Below are positions 53,974 to 64,000 of a stretch of 64,000 nt of DNA, one piece after another. Within the stretch, counting starts at the first letter, position 1. Each line of letters starts with the position of its first letter. Source of the DNA: Clostridia bacterium UC5.1-1C12 (lineage in GTDB: Bacteria > Bacillota_I > Bacilli_A > Erysipelotrichales > Erysipelotrichaceae). The stretch covers positions 1 to 64,000 of the forward strand of contig BBZX01000004.1 of the NCBI GenBank assembly GCA_001305055.1, in the 5' to 3' direction. The notes under the pieces were generated by a model that made no database searches, was not told where the DNA came from, and saw nothing but the letters and a program-made list of their open reading frames with translations. Made by a program: the position numbers and the translations under genes.

Positions 53974-54653
53974 CGGATATAACCTCCCTTAGCACTGTCT
54001 GCACTGACATTTCCCTGTTCCAGTGAAATCGTGCGTTTTTTATATTTATTAACCAAGGTTATATCATGAGTCACCATCAGGATCGTCGTACCTTCTTCAA
54101 TGTTGATTTTTTCCAACAGTTCAAGAATTTCGTTAGACTTCTCCGGGTCCAGGTTACCGGTAGGTTCATCAGCAATCAATACTTTTGGTTTATTGGCAAT
54201 CGCGCGGGCTATCGTCGCACGCTGCTGCTGGCCGCCGGATAATTGATTAGGAAATGATTTAGCCTTATCACTTAGATCGACCAGTTCCAAAACCTCGCGC
54301 ACTCGGCGGCGGATCGAGACCTTATCTTTACCGATTGCTTCTAGTGCAAAAGCGACATTCTCAAAAATTGTCATATGCGGAAGCAGACGAAAATCCTGGA
54401 ATACTACACCGATATTACGGCGATAATATGGAACCCGGCGATGCTTCAGCTTGCCGACATCAATGCCTTCAACGCTGACTGTGCCTGCCGTCGGTATTTC
54501 TTCGCCATCCAATAATTTTATTAAAGTTGATTTTCCTGATCCGGTTGGACCAATTATGTAAACGAATTCACCATCGTTAATTTGTAAGTTGATATTGTCT
54601 AGAGCATTGACTCCATTTTTGTAACATTTTGATACGTTTTCTAAATAAATCAA
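53970..54653 (-). CDS. ftsE: Cell-division ABC ATPase FtsE
   Basis: Cytoplasmic ATPase of the FtsEX complex. The start is TTG 54653 (AAGGATG upstream), giving IYLENVSKCYKNGVNALD and 227 aa; the longer ORF start is not supported. Walker A GPTGSGKSTLIKLLDGE, signature LSGGQQQRATIARAIANK, Walker B VLIADEPTGNLDPE, H-loop VTHD. Intact. Confidence 0.95.
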   Translation of the reverse strand: MIYLENVSKCYKNGVNALDNINLQINDGEFVYIIGPTGSGKSTLIKLLDGEEIPTAGTVSVEGIDVGKLKHRRVPYYRRNIGVVFQDFRLLPHMTIFENVAFALEAIGKDKVSIRRRVREVLELVDLSDKAKSFPNQLSGGQQQRATIARAIANKPKVLIADEPTGNLDPEKSNEILELLEKINIEEGTTILMVTHDITLVNKYKKRTISLEQGNVSADSAKGGYIR

Positions 54654-54687
54654 GATCTCACATCCTTCACGTATCATTATAACACAA

Positions 54688-54722
54688 AGAGAGTTCCATT
54701 TTAAATTAAAATAGAACTCTCT
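54688..54722 (-). terminator. Inverted repeat between yitT-type gene and ftsE
   Basis: AGAGAGTTC/GAACTCTCT stem with a 17-base AT-rich loop that can itself pair. It lies 15 bases after the YitT stop and before ftsE. T-run is weak. Confidence 0.5.
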
Positions 54723-54737
54723 GAATACCAATATTTG

Positions 54738-55621
54738 TTACTTTTTAATGAGACCGTTGCGATTCTCTTCCAGATTCATCGTAAAGCCATTGCCTTTGAC
54801 TTCTTTCGCATCTTCAACAATCATAAATGCATTAGGATCAGCGCTGATTACCAGCTTATTCAGCATCGGATACTGTTTATTCATAATCACAACCAATATC
54901 ACGTCTTTTCTTCGCCTGAATATCCGCCCACACCTTTTAAAATAGTAGCACCACGGTCTAATTCAGTATGAATCATGTCAAGAATTTCTTTTGTATGCTC
55001 AGAAATGATAAAAATCGACTTAGTCGACTGACCGCCAAAACTCAATGCCTTATCAACCATATAGGAAGATGACCAGACAGATAAGATACCGATCAGCGCC
55101 GCCTCGACAGAATGCGTCGCGATTCCCAGCAATACAGTCAATCCATCAGTAATCATCACTAATGTACCTAAAGGAATATTTGTATACTTATGCACGATGA
55201 GCGGCGGAATATCCATGCCCCCGGTTGAAGCTCCGGTTCTGAATACTAAACCAACCCCTAAGCCCAGCACTACACCGCCGTATAAACTTGCTAGAATCGG
55301 ATTCGCAGTCAGTTGCCGATCTGTCAGAAATAAAGTAATGATGTTTAGAAAAAAGGGATAAGCGATTGTCGAGAGGGCTGTTTTGACAGCAAAGCTCTTT
55401 CCTAGAACTAAGGAACCAAAAAGGAAGAAGCCAAAGGTCAGCACAGTGATCAATAATTCCGGATCGATATGAAAGACCGGATACAGAGCGACCGATATAC
55501 CGGCTAAGCCACCTGAAAGAATATTATTAGGTAAAATGAAGCCGGCAACTGCGAAAGCTACCAAAAAATTCCCAGCTAATACAAGAAAATAATCAAACAG
55601 ATGACTTTTATCTAATTTCAT
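54738..55621 (-). CDS. YitT-family membrane protein, DUF2179 (one-base break)
   Basis: About 294 aa: five membrane helices (VLAGNFLVAFAVAGFILP, LYGGVVLGLGVGLVFRTGA) and a C-terminal cytoplasmic DUF2179 domain. The family signature RTGASTGGMDI is present. One A is missing near 54911; the restored tail (KDVILVVIMNKQYPMLNKL, PNAFMIVEDAKEVKGNGF) is the standard DUF2179 ending and stops at 54738. Function of the family is unknown. Located between prfB and ftsE. Confidence 0.9.
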
Positions 55622-55654
55622 AGCAATCCTCCTTTAAAAAAAGTAGACAAGCGT

Positions 55655-56756
55655 CTACTTAATCTGTGATTTCAAATAAGCAAAGATGAAACCGTCCAAA
55701 TCACCGTCCATGACAGCTTGGACATTGCCGGTTTCATATCCGGTACGCAGATCCTTTACCATACGATATGGCTGAAATACATAGGAACGTATCTGAGAAC
55801 CCCATTCGATTCGCTTCTGTTCACCCTTAATATCCGCAAGCTTGGCTTCCTGTTCCTCAATCATCTGCTGATAAATGCGTGATTTCAGAATATTCATCGC
55901 CTGTTCACGGTTTTCATGCTGCGAACGGCCGGCCTGACAGCTTGCCGTTAAACCTGTCGGCTTATGGGTAATACGGACTGCTGAATCAGTTTTATTGATA
56001 TGCTGACCGCCGGCGCCGGAAGCCCGGTGCGTATCAACGATCAAATCATTAGGATTCAATTCGATTTCAATTTCGTTATTGAACTGCGGCATAATATCTA
56101 CGGAAGCAAATGAAGTATGACGTCTTCCCGAAGAATCGAAAGGTGAAATGCGGACTAATCGATGCACACCTTTTTCAGCTTTCAGATAGCCATAAGCCAA
56201 ATCACCCTCAATCAGTAAGGATACTGATTTCAAGCCAGCCTCTTCACCATCCAGATAATCAAGCACCGTGCACTTATAGCCTTTGCTTTGTGCCCAGCGT
56301 GAATACATCCGATAAAGCATTTCCGCCCAGTCCTGACTTTCTGTACCGCCAGCACCCGGATGCAGTTCAAGAATAGCACTTGAGTGATCATATTCATGGG
56401 ACAGCAGAACCTTCATCTCAAACTTCTCAAAAGCGTCCTCCGCTTCATGATATTCTTCCTCAAAAAGTTCAAATAATTCAGCATCCATTTCACTTTTTAA
56501 TATAGCCGCTGTTTCTGCCATGGAAGCAAATGCCGCATTTAGCTTTTCATATGCCGAAACAACATCCTTCAGCGCATTCAGCTTATTGATAATACTCTGG
56601 GCATGTCTTGCGTCATTCCAGAAATTCTCACTTTCACTCTCCGCGGTTAATTCATTAATAGTCTGTTTTTTAGCAGGCAAGTCAAAGTGAATCACCTAAC
56701 TGCTGCAGCTTGCTGCAATAGTTATCGACTCCCTGTTTGATTTCAAATAATTCCAT
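55655..56756 (-). CDS. prfB: Peptide chain release factor 2 with programmed +1 frameshift
   Basis: Recognises UGA and UAA stops. ATG 56756 overlaps the secA stop (TAATG). The first 24 codons ([20 protein letters not shown]) end in CTT TGA at 56682-56687; a +1 shift continues as DLPAKKQTINEL. The anticodon tripeptide is SPF (RISPFDSSGRRHTSF) and the catalytic GGQ is in GAGGQHINKTDSAV. About 366 aa. The shift site is the classical RF2 autoregulatory element, so the break is real and functional. Confidence 0.95.
56682..56700 (-). promoter_or_regulatory. RF2 programmed frameshift site
   Basis: On the minus strand AGGTGA, a short gap, and CTTTGAC: an internal Shine-Dalgarno-like element followed by the slippery CUU codon and in-frame UGA, then C. 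When RF2 is scarce, slow termination at UGA favours the +1 shift and full-length RF2. Confidence 0.92.
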
Positions 56757-59098
56757 TATCTTGGCGCTCTTTCCCGAACTTGAATGTTCATTTTATTTGC
56801 GTAGAAGACAACTTCTCTGGCGATCTGTTCCATCATTTCTTCAAACATTGCATAACCCTCTTCAACATAAGCCTGAAGCGGCTGTGTCTGAGCATAAGAA
56901 CGCAGATGGATACCATTTCTTAATTTATCCATTGTATCGATATGGTCGATCCAGTTGCGGTCCATTGTTTTTAATACGATATTCTTTTCAAATGGCAGAT
57001 AACCTTCCATTACCGGTTCAATTTTGTCATTATAAGCTTTCCATGCTTTATCAGCAGCTAATGTAGCCGCCTCATCAACACTCTTGCCATCTAATTCTGA
57101 GGCACTGATTAAGCCTTCCGGACAGCCTAATACATCAAGCCCCTTAACCGCTTCTTCACCATTGACCTTGTCATGCTTAGGATCAGCATTATTTCTGATT
57201 GTCGCAGTGATAACACGGTCAAACATATCGCGGACAATTGCATGAACATCTTCATTTTCTAATACATAATTACGCTGTTCATACATGATTTCACGCTGCT
57301 GACGCAATACATCATCATACTCCAGCAAGCTCTTACGAATATCGAAGTTCTGTCCTTCAACACGTTTCTGAGCCGAAGTAATTGCCTTTGTTACCATTGG
57401 TGACTCAATCTGTTCATCACCTAATTTATCAAATAATCCTTCCAGCTTTTCACCGCCGAAACGAACCATCAATCATCTCTTAAAGAAACATAGAAACGAG
57501 AATAACCAGGGTCTCCCTGACGGCCTGAACGACCGCGCAGCTGATTATCGATACGGCGTGATTCATGACGTTCTGAACCTAATACAGCCAAACCGCCTAA
57601 CGCGCGCACTTCATCGTTAATTTTAATATCGGTACCGCGGCCTGCCATATTTGTAGCGATCGTAACCGCACCCTTACGGCCTGCCAACGCGATAATTTCA
57701 GCTTCACGAGCATGATTCTTCGCATTCAGCACTTCATGCTTGATCCCAATTTCTCTTAACATTTCAGACAGCTGTTCACTGACTTCGACAGAAATAGTAC
57801 CAACCAGTACCGGCTGACCTTTTTCATGACACGCGATAACTTCTTTTACTAAAGCGTTGAATTTTAATTTTTGATTCGCAAAGATTGCATCCGGATAATC
57901 AATACGCTGAACCGGACGGTTTGTAGGAATTGAAATAACCCGCATGTTATATGTATCTAAGAATTCCTCTTCCTCAGTCTTAGCAGTACCTGTCATACCT
58001 GCCAGCTTGTCATATAAACGGAAGAAGTTCTGATAAGTAATCGTAGCCAATGTAGAAGTTTCTTCTTTGATTGTTACGCCTTCTTTAGCTTCAATCGCCT
58101 GGTGCAGACCATCTGAATAAGCACGGCCTTTCATGATACGGCCAGTGAACTGGTCAACGATCACGATTTCATTGTCTTGAACTACATACTCAACATCCTT
58201 GCCCATGATATAGTTGGCTTTTAATGCCTGCTGGATGTGATGCACCAGCTGTGTGTGCTGAATATCATAAAGATTCTTGATGCTGAACATTTTTTCTGCA
58301 CGGTCAACACCAGAATCAGTCAGCTGGATAGCCTTTGACTGAGCATCAATCGTATAATCATCAGGTCCTAATGCTTTCGCAAAAATATCTGCTTGCTTAT
58401 ATAAATTGGCTGTTTGACGTTTACCGCCGGAAATGATTAACGGAGTTCTTGATTCATCGACTAAAATTGAATCGACTTCATCGACCATCGCAAAGTGCAG
58501 ACCGCGGAGTACACGATCCTGAACTCTGGTAACCATGTTGTCACGCAGATAATCAAAACCTAATTCGGCATTGGTTGTATAAGTAATGTCACAGGCATAA
58601 GCCGCACGTTTTTGATCCGGTGTTAATTCACGGGCATTGACGCCGACACTCAAACCTAAGAATTCAAAAATTTGTCCCATCCAGCGGGCATCACGAGATG
58701 CCAAGTATTCATTGACAGTTACGACATGAACACCTTCACCTGACAAAGCATTCAGATATGTACACATGATTGAAGTTAATGTTTTACCTTCACCTGTCTT
58801 CATTTCCGCAATATCGCCATTATGCATTACGATTGAACCAATGATCTGAACCATGTACGGGAATTCACCGATAACACGTTTCGCAGCTTCACGGATAACC
58901 GCAAATGCTTCAGGAAGCAAATCATCCAAAGTTTCACCCTTTTTCAGACGGCTCTGAACTCCACAGTCTTATTCTGTAATTCACCGTCATTCAAGGCTGC
59001 CATTTTATCTTTTAACGCATCAACTTCCTGCGCTTTTGCTTCATATTTTTTAATAACCTTGCTTCTTCACTAAATAATCGTTCAAAAAAATTCGCCAT
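56756..59098 (-). CDS. secA: Preprotein translocase ATPase SecA (three one-base breaks)
   Basis: Motor ATPase of the Sec pathway. ATG 59098 follows GGAGGT. Key blocks: [20 protein letters not shown] (Walker A GEGKT), [20 protein letters not shown] (DEAD-like), [33 protein letters not shown] and [20 protein letters not shown]. Bases are missing near 59056 (A), 58953 (A) and 57475 (T). Restored length about 781 aa. The C-terminal zinc-binding tail (CxCxSGxxxxxCC/H) is absent, as in several Firmicutes of this kind; the protein ends [10 protein letters not shown]. Confidence 0.96.
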
Positions 59099-59170
59099 TC
59101 TCTCTTACCTCCATAGAATACTCATAAGGATACCATAGTTTATTATACTTGAAATATTCAGAAAAGCCAA

Positions 59171-59200
59171 TAAAAAGCGGAGTTTTTTTCGTTCTCCGCT
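59171..59200 (-). terminator. Terminator after the lipoprotein pair
   Basis: AGCGGAG/CTCCGCT stem with TTTTTATT on the minus strand, between the lipoprotein gene and secA. Confidence 0.75.
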
Positions 59201-59286
59201 GCTTCAAACCCGCTTAAAGTACACAAATAATTTTAATTTATGATAAAAATTGACAAAATCGAAAAAATGATATCGCTTAACTCTGT

Positions 59287-60969
59287 TTAATGTTGCGGAT
59301 AAAGCTTAATTGTTTCCGCAAATGCGCCGTATTCGCGAATCATGATTGGCAGATAAAGCTTTCCTTCTTCATCAAGAGCAAAACTGCTGAATACAAGATT
59401 ATTCTGATAGGGATCATAAGTATCCGCTATGATTGGCTTGACATAACAACGCGCTGTATCGAGATTATCCTCATAAGCCAGGGCACACGCTTCAATATTC
59501 TGATCGGCAAGCTGCTTTTCAAGCCGGATAGCAAGCTGACCCTTAAAATATCGTTCATTGAATAAGCCATCATCAAGCACGCTGCCATCTGACTTATCTA
59601 TCAGGATATGTTTTTCAGCGACTTGATTTTCATAACCGTAACGAAGTCTGATTTCGATGAATGATTCTCCATCAACGAATGCAGATTGTATGATTTGATA
59701 ATTTAAACTACCCATTACTGCGTTATAGACTCTCGCAGCTTCAGAAATCGACTGGTAAGTATAGATGCTGTTGTCACCATTTTCATTCAATATGAAGTCA
59801 CTGGCTTGTACCGGCAGTTCATCATGAGTTGGTGACTGCCTGATGATCTCAACAGACTTCAGCCGCTGCTGATCGTCTAATTCCACATCATAGATAGTGA
59901 ATTTATCAAGATGATTGACTACTGTATCAAACAATGCTTCATAGTCAAAAAGCAGCCACGCGGGTACATCCTCAATGATTGGCTGAAAGCTCTGAATGTA
60001 GTTGGCATGACTGAACATGAAATTCTGCACCTTCACCTTTGCCAAACGAACATGATTTTCATGGATTTGAATTGGTACTAAAAGTGTATCTAAAAATGAA
60101 GTCGACATAATATCCTTCGCTATTTGTTTCATATACTGATTGCTGCCCTGATCATAGTAATAGTGAGCATAGCCGCTTACTCCCAGCATAGAAGTTGTCA
60201 GCTGCGGCAGCGTAAAACCACTGATTAATTCATTGCCTTTATTCAAAACCAAATCACTGCCGATACTTTCTGCCGAATAAAGCAGACTGTCACCATACGG
60301 CATGATATTAGGCGTGTAGTTATCAGCAAATTCCAATTGATTCAGCAAACCGGTCAATAACCGCTTTTGATCTTTTATCTGAGCATATTCAGTAAAACTT
60401 CATCGATAAAAAACAATAAGGAATAAACAGGATCACCCCGCAGAACATTTCTTCAAAATATGGCTGACCGCCCGGAGCTGTTCGAGTAACATATCGATCA
60501 CTGTAACTAACCACGAAGAAATCATCTCTCATCTCATAGCCCAGCGTCTCCTCCCCGGCAAGCAGCTCTCCCGCCAATGTCCGCAGCTGCTTCAGCAGAC
60601 TTGGCTCCTTGCTTACCGGCAGCGATCTTTCTTGGTTTAAATCGTTCAGATAATAGCTGATTCCGCTAGGTTCGATTTGTGAATCCTCCGTAATCGTATA
60701 CTGCAGCCCCTCATCATCCTGCAGGACAAGCTTCGCAATAGTATTACCACTGTGCTTGGCATCACTCATCACTGGCAGGGCATCCAGATAAGCTACTAAT
60801 TTTTTAATTTCAGAATCATTGTATTTAACTCTGATTTTTCACTGCATTCATCATCAGCGCAATATTCAGCCGCTGCATAAACTATTTTTGATTTATTCTC
60901 ATCAGTTTCTGACACCGGAGAACATCCGCAAAGCAGAACTGTCAGTATACAGCATAATTGTTTTTTCAT
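59287..60969 (-). CDS. Large lipoprotein of unknown family, about 561 aa (three one-base breaks)
   Basis: ATG 60969 overlaps the stop of the upstream lipoprotein gene (ATGA). Signal peptide KKQLCCILTVLLCGC with lipobox LCGC. Bases are missing near 60814 (A), 60434 (G) and 60397 (T); restoring them joins four open segments into one frame of 561 aa. The mature protein is soluble and Asp/Glu/Tyr-rich (LNDLNQERSLPVSKEPSLLK, VAEKHILIDKSDGSVLDDGL). No recognised catalytic motif. Its neighbour in the operon is a lipoprotein of similar size, so the two may form a complex on the cell surface (inference). Confidence 0.65.
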
Positions 60970-62718
60970 CGAACTTCCCCCCATTCAAACAGGATAATGC
61001 CAAAATAATCAAAGTCATAGGCCAGCCGTCCCTGACTGTTGATAAACAGCTTAGAAGTCTTAAATTCACCGATTTTATTACTCACATCATCCAAATCAAC
61101 AATATAAGAACTGTACTCTGGCATTGCCTTGATTGCGGAAACAACACGATCAGGATCAATCTTTAGTTTTTGAATCAGCTGAGTAGTTGTTAATGTTTCC
61201 CCGGCTGCGATATCAAATACTACCGCATTATTATCCACACCTTCTATCCAAACACTCAGCAAGCCATCATGGACATTGACTTTATAGACGTTACCCTGAT
61301 CTTTTGATTCACAACCCATTCATTGAAATAAGCCGCCTCCTTGCTGGCAAGATTAATCTTCAGCAAGCCCTGTTCATCAAAATAATAATCAGGCTTTTCA
61401 GGGTCAACTTGTACAGCTGCCGGTTCGCTTCGATTTAAACAGCGGCCTGAAATAAGCCGATAATGATCTCCATCCTGCTTGATTACATATTCCCATGCTT
61501 CAAAATGATCCCGGTACTCATTAATTAGATCACTGACCGAATCTTCATATGAATGTTTGATAACAAAGCCATTCTTACCCTGAAGCTGCGGAAGCGGCAT
61601 ATCCTCACCGAACCAGTATCCAGTTGTTGCTTTGAAAAATGTGAAAACACGTAGATCTTCAGATTGCTGTTCATCAGTAATAAATAAAGCCTTAGTTACT
61701 GGGAACCAATACTCATAAGGAAGATGATAAAAGAAAAGTTTATCAGCTGCAGAATGTGCATAGCCCTGCATACTCTGAGAAACTAATGAGCCATCATCAA
61801 GATCGGGCAGTGTATAGTCATCACCGAATATTTCCTTCCCCGCCTGTTCGACACTGCTGTACGGTACCGCCTTATAGACATCCGGATGCACATTCGATGA
61901 TCCCGGTTTACCCGCCGGGAAATAAAGCAGATCATTATTTTCACGATTGCGGCATACATTTTCAGGTTCTTCAAAACAGTCATACTTTTCTGCCTGTTGG
62001 ATTAAACCGGCGGTTAATGTTTTTGTATCTGTAATATCGGTGACTGATTCAAAATCTTCATCGATATAATTGGCTATCCTTAAAAGCTGATACTTTGTAT
62101 TTTGTATTTCAGACCATGAATCAATGATGATAGGTTCTTCGCTTATCGGTGCAGCTGCATAATAATTAGGAATAACCGGCATTACATCTGTCCAACTTAA
62201 AACTTGCGTGAAATAAGTATCAGCAGGCATACCCTTCACAGCTTTTTCTTCACCCTTAATATCCGCCGCTAAAGCTTCGAGCTGTGCAAATTGTTCCGTA
62301 TATACACATTGTCCTGTACATAAACCAATATGATTAAACCTGAAATACAAGGGTTCTTTGCCTTTAAGCGTGATTTCAAAATCATACCAGGTGCCTGGGC
62401 CTAAGCTCGTTGTATCTTCGCCAATTTCAATTGTTTTAAAATAATCAGCAATCTTATCCAGCTCTGCTTGATCACTTACCGTAATTTCGACAGCTTCATC
62501 CTGATTGCCTTTAACCAAAACCACCTTTTCAATTTCGCCCTCATTTACTGCCGCCAAACGCAGCGGATAAAAAACCTTGACAGATAAATTATGGAGTTCC
62601 CCCTGATGCAGATAAATTGAGCTTGCACTAATTTCATTGGATTGGGGAATCTCATTTTCTCTGACGCTGCCGCATCCCCAAAGCAGCAGGGCTAAACCAA
62701 TAATCCCTATTTTTTCAT
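60966..62718 (-). CDS. Large lipoprotein of unknown family, about 584 aa (two one-base breaks)
   Basis: ATG 62718 has GAGGGAAA upstream. One A missing after the third codon hides the signal peptide (KKIGIIGLALLLWGC, lipobox LWGC). A second A missing near 61308 separates the C-terminal part (NQKDQGNVYKVNVHDGLLSV ... ILFEWGEVR), which ends overlapping the next lipoprotein gene. Contains an internal Cys pair (GLCTGQCVY). Unknown family. I see no transporter or enzyme signature; a sensor, scaffold or binding protein is possible. Confidence 0.65.
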
Positions 62719-62784
62719 AATGTTTCCCTCTCTTTTTATTATATTAAATAATGCAAAAAACGGAAACATTTTTACCATAACAAA

Positions 62785-62808
62785 AGAAAAAAGCGGTTGC
62801 CCGCTTTC
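62785..62808 (-). terminator. Terminator of the first csp gene
   Basis: AAAGCGG/CCGCTTT stem with a 4-base loop and TTTTTTC on the minus strand. Confidence 0.8.
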
Positions 62809-62818
62809 CTTTGTTTTT

Positions 62819-63016
62819 TTACAGTTTAACGATATTATGTGCTTGAAGACCACGATCAGTTTCAACGATTTCGAATTCAACTGGTGTGTCATTTTCGATA
62901 GTTTTGAAACCTTCCATCATTAATTGAGAATAGTGGAAGAATACATCCTTACCATCTTCTAATGTAATGAATCCGTAACCCTTCTCTTGGTTAAACATTT
63001 TTACTTTTCCTTGCAT
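62819..63016 (-). CDS. Cold-shock protein with a Trp-to-Met change in the RNA-binding face
   Basis: 65-aa single cold-shock domain. RNP1 is KGYGFIT, RNP2 is VFFHYS. The start is QGKVKMFNQEKG: the usual KVKWFN is KVKMFN, so the conserved stacking Trp is replaced by Met. Intact. Paired in tandem with a second csp gene upstream at 63100. CSD proteins bind single-stranded nucleic acid and act as RNA chaperones. Confidence 0.92.
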   Translation of the reverse strand: MQGKVKMFNQEKGYGFITLEDGKDVFFHYSQLMMEGFKTIENDTPVEFEIVETDRGLQAHNIVKL

Positions 63017-63099
63017 TTCTTTTATTCCTATACCTTTCTATGATGTTGCTATCCAACTACATATTAATATTATAGCTTAAATCCGTCAAATTGCAACCT

Positions 63100-63297
63100 T
63101 TATTTTCTGCGCACATCGCGTGCCTGAAGCCCTTTATCTGCGCTTGCAGCTTCGAATTCCACAGCGTTGCCTTCCTCTAATGTTTTAAAGCCTTCCTGAC
63201 GAATTTGTGAATAGTGAACAAAGTATTCCTTCTCATCTTCACCGACAATAAATCCAAATCCTTTTTCTTGATTAAACCACTTTACTTTACCTTGCAT
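63100..63297 (-). CDS. Cold-shock protein
   Basis: 65 aa from ATG 63297 (AAAGGAG upstream; an in-frame ATG at 63315 is less likely). Canonical [16 protein letters not shown] with RNP1 KGFGFI and RNP2 YFVHYS, but ending in a basic tail ([10 protein letters not shown]). Tandem with the copy at 62819, 83 bases downstream; the two have clearly diverged in their C-terminal halves. Confidence 0.93.
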   Translation of the reverse strand: MQGKVKWFNQEKGFGFIVGEDEKEYFVHYSQIRQEGFKTLEEGNAVEFEAASADKGLQARDVRRK

Positions 63298-63352
63298 ACT
63301 GTACTCCTTTCCCATGCACCCTTAGTATAGAAGACGCACCGACTTGATACAA

Positions 63353-63985
63353 CTAATTTTCATCGCAGGTTTCGACAAAATGACGGTGAACACAAATCAC
63401 TTCGGCCGTGATTTGATCATTATATTCACGCAATAAATCATATGCTGCCAGCAAGGTTGAACCGCTTGTACAGACATCATCAAATAGAACGAGCTTTTGG
63501 GTAGGAATTTCAGCTGCAGATTTAAGCTTTATTACATTCCTGATCTGACCTCTTGATTTTCCTCGATGTAGACTTTGTTTGTAATCTTCACCTTTCACCA
63601 GACAATCACAGCACTCAATATCCATTCCCTTCAGCATCTCATGCAGATGGCTAAACCCTCGCTCGCTTATTTTCCGCTGCGCGCTGGGCATAGGAATCAG
63701 TACCTTATGTCGGCATCTGTCGAACAATTCTTCACGCACTGCCGCCAAAAATACTTCTGCAAGAGCAATATCACGCCCCTCTTTATATTGAAAAAGCAGA
63801 TTCTCAACATAATCATTGTAATAATAAAATGCATGAATATTCAGTGCATGAAGCTGATAGCTTTCATTGCATTCCTCAAAATTTGCCCGGCATTTACCGC
63901 AGATACTATCCCCTCCCTTCAGCCAGCGCATAAAGGGCTGATGCTCGTCCGCAGATTTAAAACAGATTGGACACCAATGTTTCAT
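63353..63985 (-). CDS. comFC: ComF-family phosphoribosyltransferase-like protein
   Basis: 210 aa, apparently complete. The N-terminal zinc ribbon (CPICFK ... CGKC) and the PRTase motif KLVLFDDVCTSGSTLLAAYD are typical of ComFC, which supports DNA uptake and transformation. Also QIRNVIKLKSAAE. It is the last visible gene before the window edge; comFA, if present, would lie beyond it. In Bacillus comF genes are found near secA and csp-type genes are not, so the csp and lipoprotein genes here are local additions. Confidence 0.88.
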   Translation of the reverse strand: MKHWCPICFKSADEHQPFMRWLKGGDSICGKCRANFEECNESYQLHALNIHAFYYYNDYVENLLFQYKEGRDIALAEVFLAAVREELFDRCRHKVLIPMPSAQRKISERGFSHLHEMLKGMDIECCDCLVKGEDYKQSLHRGKSRGQIRNVIKLKSAAEIPTQKLVLFDDVCTSGSTLLAAYDLLREYNDQITAEVICVHRHFVETCDEN

Positions 63986-64000
63986 TCATTTTCTCCAAAG

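Overview
The window looks like chromosomal DNA of a low-GC Gram-positive bacterium (Firmicutes). Gene order, an unusually long RpoB and an asparagine at RpoB position 526 point towards the Erysipelotrichia/Mollicutes side of the phylum. That placement is inferred from gene content, since no rRNA gene is present. Nearly all genes lie on the minus strand; only clpP, an AraC-type regulator and one membrane protein are on the plus strand. I see no tRNA, rRNA, CRISPR array, prophage or intact insertion sequence.

A key caveat is that many genes, including essential single-copy ones (rpoB, rpoC, rplJ, rplK, secA, whiA, trxB), are split by losses of one base, usually in short homopolymers. Restoring the base always gives an intact family-length protein. 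I therefore annotate these as whole genes with probable sequencing or assembly deletions, not pseudogenes. The stretch from about 19.7 to 30.2 kb is free of such breaks. prfB contains a genuine programmed +1 frameshift and should not be corrected.

Layout. (1) 0-8.4 kb is an AT-richer accessory region: lipoproteins, small membrane proteins, a paralogous pair of about 75-residue proteins, an aldo/keto reductase, a decayed CPBP-protease fragment, and a possible peptide-signalling module (small Cys/His-rich secreted peptide, XRE-TPR regulator, secreted C39-like cysteine protease). (2) 8.5-24.6 kb is the transcription/translation core read in the order cysS-mrnC-rlmB-sigH-rpmG-secE-nusG-proC-rplK-rplA-rplJ-rplL-rsmC-rpoB-rpoC, with a Cys T-box before cysS and an L10 leader before rplJ. 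(3) 24.8-33.8 kb carries a small HMA-like protein, gap, clpP and a mannose-family PTS locus (IIB-IIC-IID and agaS-IIA-yajC around an AraC regulator) with cre-like sites. It probably handles amino sugars of the galactosamine type. (4) 33.9-64 kb is a conserved envelope/repair block whose order recalls the Bacillus subtilis secA-to-yvcL region: comFC, two csp genes, two large lipoproteins, secA, prfB, yitT, ftsE, ftsX, a coiled-coil M23 hydrolase, a FemX-like transferase, an S41 protease, uvrB, an AI-2E-family protein, uvrA, hprK, an lgt-phosphatase fusion, trxB, rapZ, yvcK and whiA.

Together the window joins core gene expression, cell-wall remodelling (FtsEX with its LytM-type partner), lipoprotein maturation, nucleotide excision repair, and carbon control (HprK, RapZ, YvcK, cre sites at the PTS operons).
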